In this document: piece by piece, positions 7,485-10,601 of the stretch
Numbering within the stretch: the first letter of the stretch is position 1
Layout: each line of letters opens with the position of its first letter
Assembly: GCA_945787435.1 (NCBI GenBank)
Contig: CALZHX010000017.1
Coordinates: forward strand, 1 to 10,601
Direction: 5' to 3'
DNA length: 10,601 nt
Source: an uncultured Woeseiaceae bacterium
GTDB lineage: Bacteria > Pseudomonadota > Gammaproteobacteria > Steroidobacterales > Woeseiaceae
Position numbers and translations under genes: made by a program
Notes under the pieces: model-generated
Seen by the model: the letters and a program-made list of their open reading frames with translations, nothing else
Told to the model about the DNA's origin: nothing
Databases searched by the model: none

Positions 7485-7931
7485 CTAGCTGCCTAGCAGC
7501 CTGGCCTTGTCGAGCAACTGCTCGAGTATCGAATTGAATGTTTCGTAGTCGTCTTCACTGATGTTCTGCACGAGTTGTTGTTCGAACTCGAGCGCAAGCG
7601 GTGCGATTTCATTGTGGACCTTTTTCCCTTCCTCGGACAGATTCAGGATTGAGCGACGTCTGTCCGCATCAGCGAACTCCCTGTCAATGCGGCCGGTCTT
7701 GATGAGCTTCGTTACGGCACGGCTCACTGCCACCTTGTCCATCAATGTTCGATCGGCGACTTCGACTGCCGACAGACCGGGATACCGGCCCAATACCGCG
7801 ATGACTCGCCATTCAGGAATGGATACGCCGAAGCGCTTTTCGTAGATGCGCGCAATATTGGTGCTGACAGTATGGGACGTGATGGACAACCGGTAGGGCA
7901 GGAAGTCCTCAAGAATCAATTCGTCTTTCAT
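7485..7931 (-). CDS. MarR-family winged-helix transcriptional regulator
   Basis: This 148-residue protein has the length and layout of MarR dimeric DNA-binding repressors. N-terminal helices (about 10-35) are followed by the winged helix-turn-helix. The SIPEWRVIAVLGRYPGLSAV segment (37-56) leads into the recognition-helix region DKVAVSRAVTKLIKTG (65-80). The wing carries the family's DxRR signature at Asp90-Arg91-Arg92 and ends in LNLSEEGKK (97-104). The C-terminal helix (about 112-146) would complete the dimer interface. The ATG has only a weak purine stretch upstream (GAGCGA). The gene begins 42 bases after zapE's stop and ends 19 bases before the gdhB start, so it is probably transcribed with gdhB. 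It may control this operon and itself in response to a small ligand; that is inference. No convincing inverted-repeat operator was seen beside it. Confidence 0.9.
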   Translation of the reverse strand: MKDELILEDFLPYRLSITSHTVSTNIARIYEKRFGVSIPEWRVIAVLGRYPGLSAVEVADRTLMDKVAVSRAVTKLIKTGRIDREFADADRRRSILNLSEEGKKVHNEIAPLALEFEQQLVQNISEDDYETFNSILEQLLDKARLLGS

Positions 7932-7973
7932 GATGGGTCGCTCATGGCGATGGGTATCCGTCAGATGCGAAGT

Positions 7974-9065
7974 TTACGCCAGGTGAGGCGCCGCCAGGTA
8001 GTCAGTTGACTGCATTTCTATCAATCGGCTCACAGTTCGCTCAAACTCGAAGCTTAGACGCTCGCCGGCGTACAGCGCATCGACGGGTGCGGCGGCCGAC
8101 AGGATCAGCTTGACGCGACGGTCGTAGAACTCATCGACCAGCGCAATCAGCCGCCGCGCCTGATTTTCAAGATCCGGGCCCAGCTTCGGTATGCCCGAAA
8201 CGATGACGGTCGGATACCAGCGCGCAATTTCGATGTAGTCGTTCTGGCTGCGCGGGCCATCGCAAATATCGTTGAACTCAAACCAGGCGATGCCTTTGGC
8301 TCGCTGTCGCGGGTGTATGCTCCGCCCATTGATATCAAGGACGGCGCCCGTCTCGACCTGGCTTGATGCGGAATCGTCGAAAAAGTGCTGCAGCCTGCCC
8401 TGGGCGTCGTCGTCATCGGGTGTCAGGTATGTCCCGGCCTGCTGCAGGAGCCGTAGTCGGTAATCCACGTCACCTTCCATGTGCACGATTTCGGTGTGTT
8501 CTTTGAGTCTCTCGATCGCCGGAATGAATTGCTGGCGTTGCAGCCCGTCTTTATATAAGTCATCGGGATGAGAGTTCGACGTCGCGACGAGCGTCACGCC
8601 GCGCTCGAACAGACCCGCCAGAAGCCGGCCGAGAATCATGGCGTCGCCAATATCGCTGACAAAGAACTCGTCAAAGCACAAGATCGTCGTACCGCGCGCA
8701 ATGTCGTCAGCTACCGTGTCGAGTGGATCCTCGATATTGCCGAGTGCCCGCATGCGTTCGTGAACGTCGCGCATCATGCGATGAAAATGGATGCGTTTCT
8801 TGTTCTCGACATCCAGGGACTCGAAGAACAGGTCCATCAGGAACGTCTTGCCGCGCCCGACACCACCCCAGAGATAAGCGCCCCTGACGGTGTCGTTAGC
8901 CGGCGATTCTGTGCGCCCGAAGAAACGGCGGATGTCGCGCCGCGGTCGGCGCTCGTGCAGCCGTCGTCGCAAATCGTCGAGTAGATCGACGATCCTCTCC
9001 TGGGCCACGTCTTTTTCATGGCCGTGGGAACGGAGGCTGGCTTCATAGGCCTCGCGAATAGTCAA
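7974..9065 (-). CDS. zapE: Cell division protein ZapE (AFG1-like ATPase), TTG start
   Basis: ZapE is an AFG1/LACE1-family P-loop ATPase, reported in E. coli to act at the Z-ring during late constriction. From the chosen start the protein has 363 residues (E. coli has 375). The Walker A motif GGVGRGKT is at 67-74, Walker B TILCFDEF at 127-134 (Asp132, Glu133), and a sensor-like ATSNSHPDDLYKDGLQR at 161-177. The C-terminal LIALVDEFYDRRVKLILSA (306-324) and the ending RLIEMQSTDYL (347-357) match the family closely. The frame stays open far upstream to an ATG at 9383, but that extension is antisense to the next gene and unlike ZapE. Family similarity begins at about IREAYEASL, and no ATG lies nearby. 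I chose TTG at 9065, with AAGGA upstream (9077-9081). An in-frame GTG at 9095 (373 residues) or ATT at 9068 are alternatives. The gene may lead the minus-strand operon. Confidence 0.9.
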   Translation of the reverse strand: MTIREAYEASLRSHGHEKDVAQERIVDLLDDLRRRLHERRPRRDIRRFFGRTESPANDTVRGAYLWGGVGRGKTFLMDLFFESLDVENKKRIHFHRMMRDVHERMRALGNIEDPLDTVADDIARGTTILCFDEFFVSDIGDAMILGRLLAGLFERGVTLVATSNSHPDDLYKDGLQRQQFIPAIERLKEHTEIVHMEGDVDYRLRLLQQAGTYLTPDDDDAQGRLQHFFDDSASSQVETGAVLDINGRSIHPRQRAKGIAWFEFNDICDGPRSQNDYIEIARWYPTVIVSGIPKLGPDLENQARRLIALVDEFYDRRVKLILSAAAPVDALYAGERLSFEFERTVSRLIEMQSTDYLAAPHLA

Positions 9066-9138
9066 AATAGCGGTTATCCTTTTTTCGGCACGCACCTGAG
9101 CCGCAATAAATGCAATTCTATCTCTGAGCCCGGTAACT
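9066..9138. promoter_or_regulatory. Divergent intergenic region zapE / ETF-QO
   Basis: These 73 bases separate the two divergent genes and should hold both promoters or most of them. On the minus strand TAGAAT (9115-9120) is a fair -10 match (five of six bases) that would give a transcript starting near 9108. The sequence 17 bases further upstream (9138-9143) is only a poor -35. No clear promoter for the plus-strand gene was recognised, and no ordered operator repeats were seen. Confidence 0.4.
9077..9081 (-). promoter_or_regulatory. Probable Shine-Dalgarno site for zapE
   Basis: The minus strand reads AAGGA within an A-rich run, eleven bases before the TTG at 9065 and eight before the ATT at 9068. 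It supports a start near here rather than the upstream GTG at 9095, which has no purine-rich site in front. The spacing to TTG is somewhat long, so the exact start codon is not certain. Confidence 0.45.
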
Positions 9139-10601
9139 ATGACAGAAGCAAACGAACGCGAGTCGATGGAATTCGATGTCGTCATCGTCGGAGGCGGTCC
9201 GGCCGGACTGTCTGCGGCTTGTCGCCTGATGCAACTGGATAGCAACCTGTCCATTGTCGTGGTCGAAAAGGGATCGGAAATCGGCGCACACATTCTGTCC
9301 GGAAACGTGTTCGAGCCGACCGGTCTTGATGAACTGTTTCCCAACTGGAAGGAAATGGGTGCGCCGGTCAAGACCGCCGTCACCGGCGACGATGTCTACT
9401 TCCTGACTGGCGCTGACAAGGGCATCCGCACACCCGGGCTGTTCGTGCCGCGTCCGATGCACAACAAGGGTAATTACATCATCAGCCTTGGTCGCCTGTG
9501 CCAGTGGCTCGGCGAACAGGCCGAAGCGCTTGGCGTCAACGTCTTTCCCGGATTCGCGGCCTCCGAGGTGCTTTACGACGGCGAGGGGCGCGTCACCGGT
9601 GTGGCGACCAGCGATCTTGGTGTTGGAAAGGACGGACAAAGAAGAGATTCCTACCAGGCTGGTTATGAACTGACAGCGCGGTACACGATTTTTGCCGAGG
9701 GTGTGCGCGGCAATCTCGGTGAGTTGGTCATGGACCAATTCGATCTGCGCGCGGATGCCGACCCACAGCATTACGGCATCGGTTTCAAGGAGGTCTGGGA
9801 AATCGAGCCGGACAAACACCAGGAAGGGCTCGTCGTACACACGGCTGGCTGGCCTCTCGACAACCACACCGAGGGCGGCGGATTCCTGTACCACGCGGAA
9901 AACAACCAGGTATACCTCGGGCTGATCATTGCGCTCGACTACACAAACCCGCACCTGTCACCGTTCGATGAATTCCAGCGCTGGAAGCTGCATCCAAAGA
10001 TTCGCCAGTACCTCGACGGCGGCGAGCGCATCGGCTACGGCGCCCGGGCAGTTAACAAGGGCGGCCTGCAATCGTTGCCGAAGCTCGCATTTCCGGGCGG
10101 AATGCTCGTTGGTTGCGATGCGGGATTTCTGAACGGCGTCAAGATCAAGGGCGCACACACCGCAATCAAGACAGGCATGCTCGCCGCCGAGAGTATCCAC
10201 AAAGCACTTTCATCCGGCGATGAAGGGCAATCCGAGCTCGGCGACTTCGAAGACAGCGTCAAGGCATCATGGGTGTACAAAGAGCTGCACAGCGGGCGAA
10301 ATTTCGGGCCGGCGCTGGTCAGGTTCGGCACGTTCTGGGGCGCTGCATTCACGTTCATTGACCAGAACATATTCTTCGGGCATCTGCCGTTTACCTGGCG
10401 TAATTCACAAACGGACCACGGCTCGCTGAAAAAGGCCGCAGACGCCAAGGTCATCGAATACCCGAAACCCGATGGTGTGATCACTTTCGATCGCCTGTCG
10501 TCGGTGTTTCTGTCGAGTACCAACCATGAAGAAGATCAGCCGTCGCACCTGCAACTCAGGGATGCTTCAGTGCCGATCGAGCGCAATCTGCCTGTTTACG
10601 A
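9139..10601 (+). CDS. Electron transfer flavoprotein-ubiquinone oxidoreductase (3' end missing)
   Basis: This membrane-associated flavoprotein takes electrons from ETF (reduced by acyl-CoA and other dehydrogenases) and passes them to ubiquinone. The window holds 487 full codons of a usual 545-550. The FAD-binding motif VIVGGGPAGLSAA is at 15-27, followed by EKGSEIGAHILSGNVFEP (43-60). Later family blocks include IGYGARAVNKGGLQSLPKL (298-316), FPGGMLVGCDAGFLN (318-332) and KIKGAHTAIKTGMLAAE (335-351). The text ends at DQPSHLQLRD (466-475) and PIERNLPVY, where the C-terminal ferredoxin-like domain begins, so the cysteines binding the [4Fe-4S] cluster lie beyond the edge. The start ATG at 9139 has no strong Shine-Dalgarno; the in-frame ATG at 9166 (residue 10) is an alternative just before the Rossmann fold. 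The gene runs divergently from zapE. Its role matches the acyl-CoA genes at the left of the window, though they are not adjacent. Confidence 0.95.
   Translation, partial: MTEANERESMEFDVVIVGGGPAGLSAACRLMQLDSNLSIVVVEKGSEIGAHILSGNVFEPTGLDELFPNWKEMGAPVKTAVTGDDVYFLTGADKGIRTPGLFVPRPMHNKGNYIISLGRLCQWLGEQAEALGVNVFPGFAASEVLYDGEGRVTGVATSDLGVGKDGQRRDSYQAGYELTARYTIFAEGVRGNLGELVMDQFDLRADADPQHYGIGFKEVWEIEPDKHQEGLVVHTAGWPLDNHTEGGGFLYHAENNQVYLGLIIALDYTNPHLSPFDEFQRWKLHPKIRQYLDGGERIGYGARAVNKGGLQSLPKLAFPGGMLVGCDAGFLNGVKIKGAHTAIKTGMLAAESIHKALSSGDEGQSELGDFEDSVKASWVYKELHSGRNFGPALVRFGTFWGAAFTFIDQNIFFGHLPFTWRNSQTDHGSLKKAADAKVIEYPKPDGVITFDRLSSVFLSSTNHEEDQPSHLQLRDASVPIERNLPVY

Noticed and set aside
7932..7955. Heptamer GATGGGT repeated at 7932-7938 and 7949-7955, just upstream of the MarR gene
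   Set aside because: It is a direct repeat, while MarR proteins usually bind inverted repeats, and two short copies could easily arise by chance.
7951..7956. Five-codon upstream ORF ending in overlap with the MarR gene's ATG
   Set aside because: Too short and lacking a ribosome site; such overlaps occur by chance near start codons.
9066..9383. Upstream extension of the zapE frame to an ATG at 9383
   Set aside because: It crosses the divergent promoter region and runs antisense into ETF-QO; the added residues do not resemble the ZapE family.
9118..9954. Long open frame (278 codons) on the minus strand
   Set aside because: It is fully antisense to the clearly recognised ETF-QO gene, shows no family motifs, and such mirror frames are common opposite GC-rich coding DNA.

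Overview
The window reads as ordinary, gene-dense chromosome of a moderately GC-rich proteobacterium, most likely a gammaproteobacterium. This rests on the ZapE-type ATPase, the large (about 180 kDa class) NAD-dependent glutamate dehydrogenase, a TesB-type thioesterase and an electron-transfer-flavoprotein:ubiquinone oxidoreductase. The species cannot be named from the sequence. I found no tRNA, rRNA, CRISPR array, insertion sequence or integrase, and no stretch over 300 bases lacks a gene.

Left block (1-1768, plus strand): the last codons of an acyl-CoA synthetase, then a short-chain dehydrogenase/reductase (SDR)-fold protein, then an acyl-CoA thioesterase II. The gaps are 37 and 9 bases, so they probably form one transcript dealing with acyl-CoA activation, modification and hydrolysis. 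The SDR protein has lost all four catalytic tetrad residues and is probably not a conventional oxidoreductase.

Middle block (1775-9065, minus strand, read right to left): zapE, a MarR-family regulator, the NAD-glutamate dehydrogenase, 2,3-bisphosphoglycerate-dependent phosphoglycerate mutase, and a 32-codon ORF whose start overlaps the mutase stop (TGATG). That ORF looks like the amino end of a gamma-class carbonic anhydrase, cut off where it meets the convergent thioesterase gene. Gaps of 42, 19 and 19 bases suggest one operon, or one plus an internal promoter. It joins glutamate catabolism (feeding 2-oxoglutarate to the TCA cycle) with a glycolytic/gluconeogenic step, next to a probable local regulator.

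Right block (9139-10601, plus strand): the ETF:ubiquinone oxidoreductase gene, divergent from zapE across 73 bases and cut by the window edge before its iron-sulfur cysteines. It passes electrons from acyl-CoA dehydrogenases to the quinone pool, which fits the fatty-acid theme of the left block.

I did not see a clearly new multi-gene system. The two observations most worth following are the tetrad-less SDR protein and the truncated carbonic-anhydrase-like remnant.
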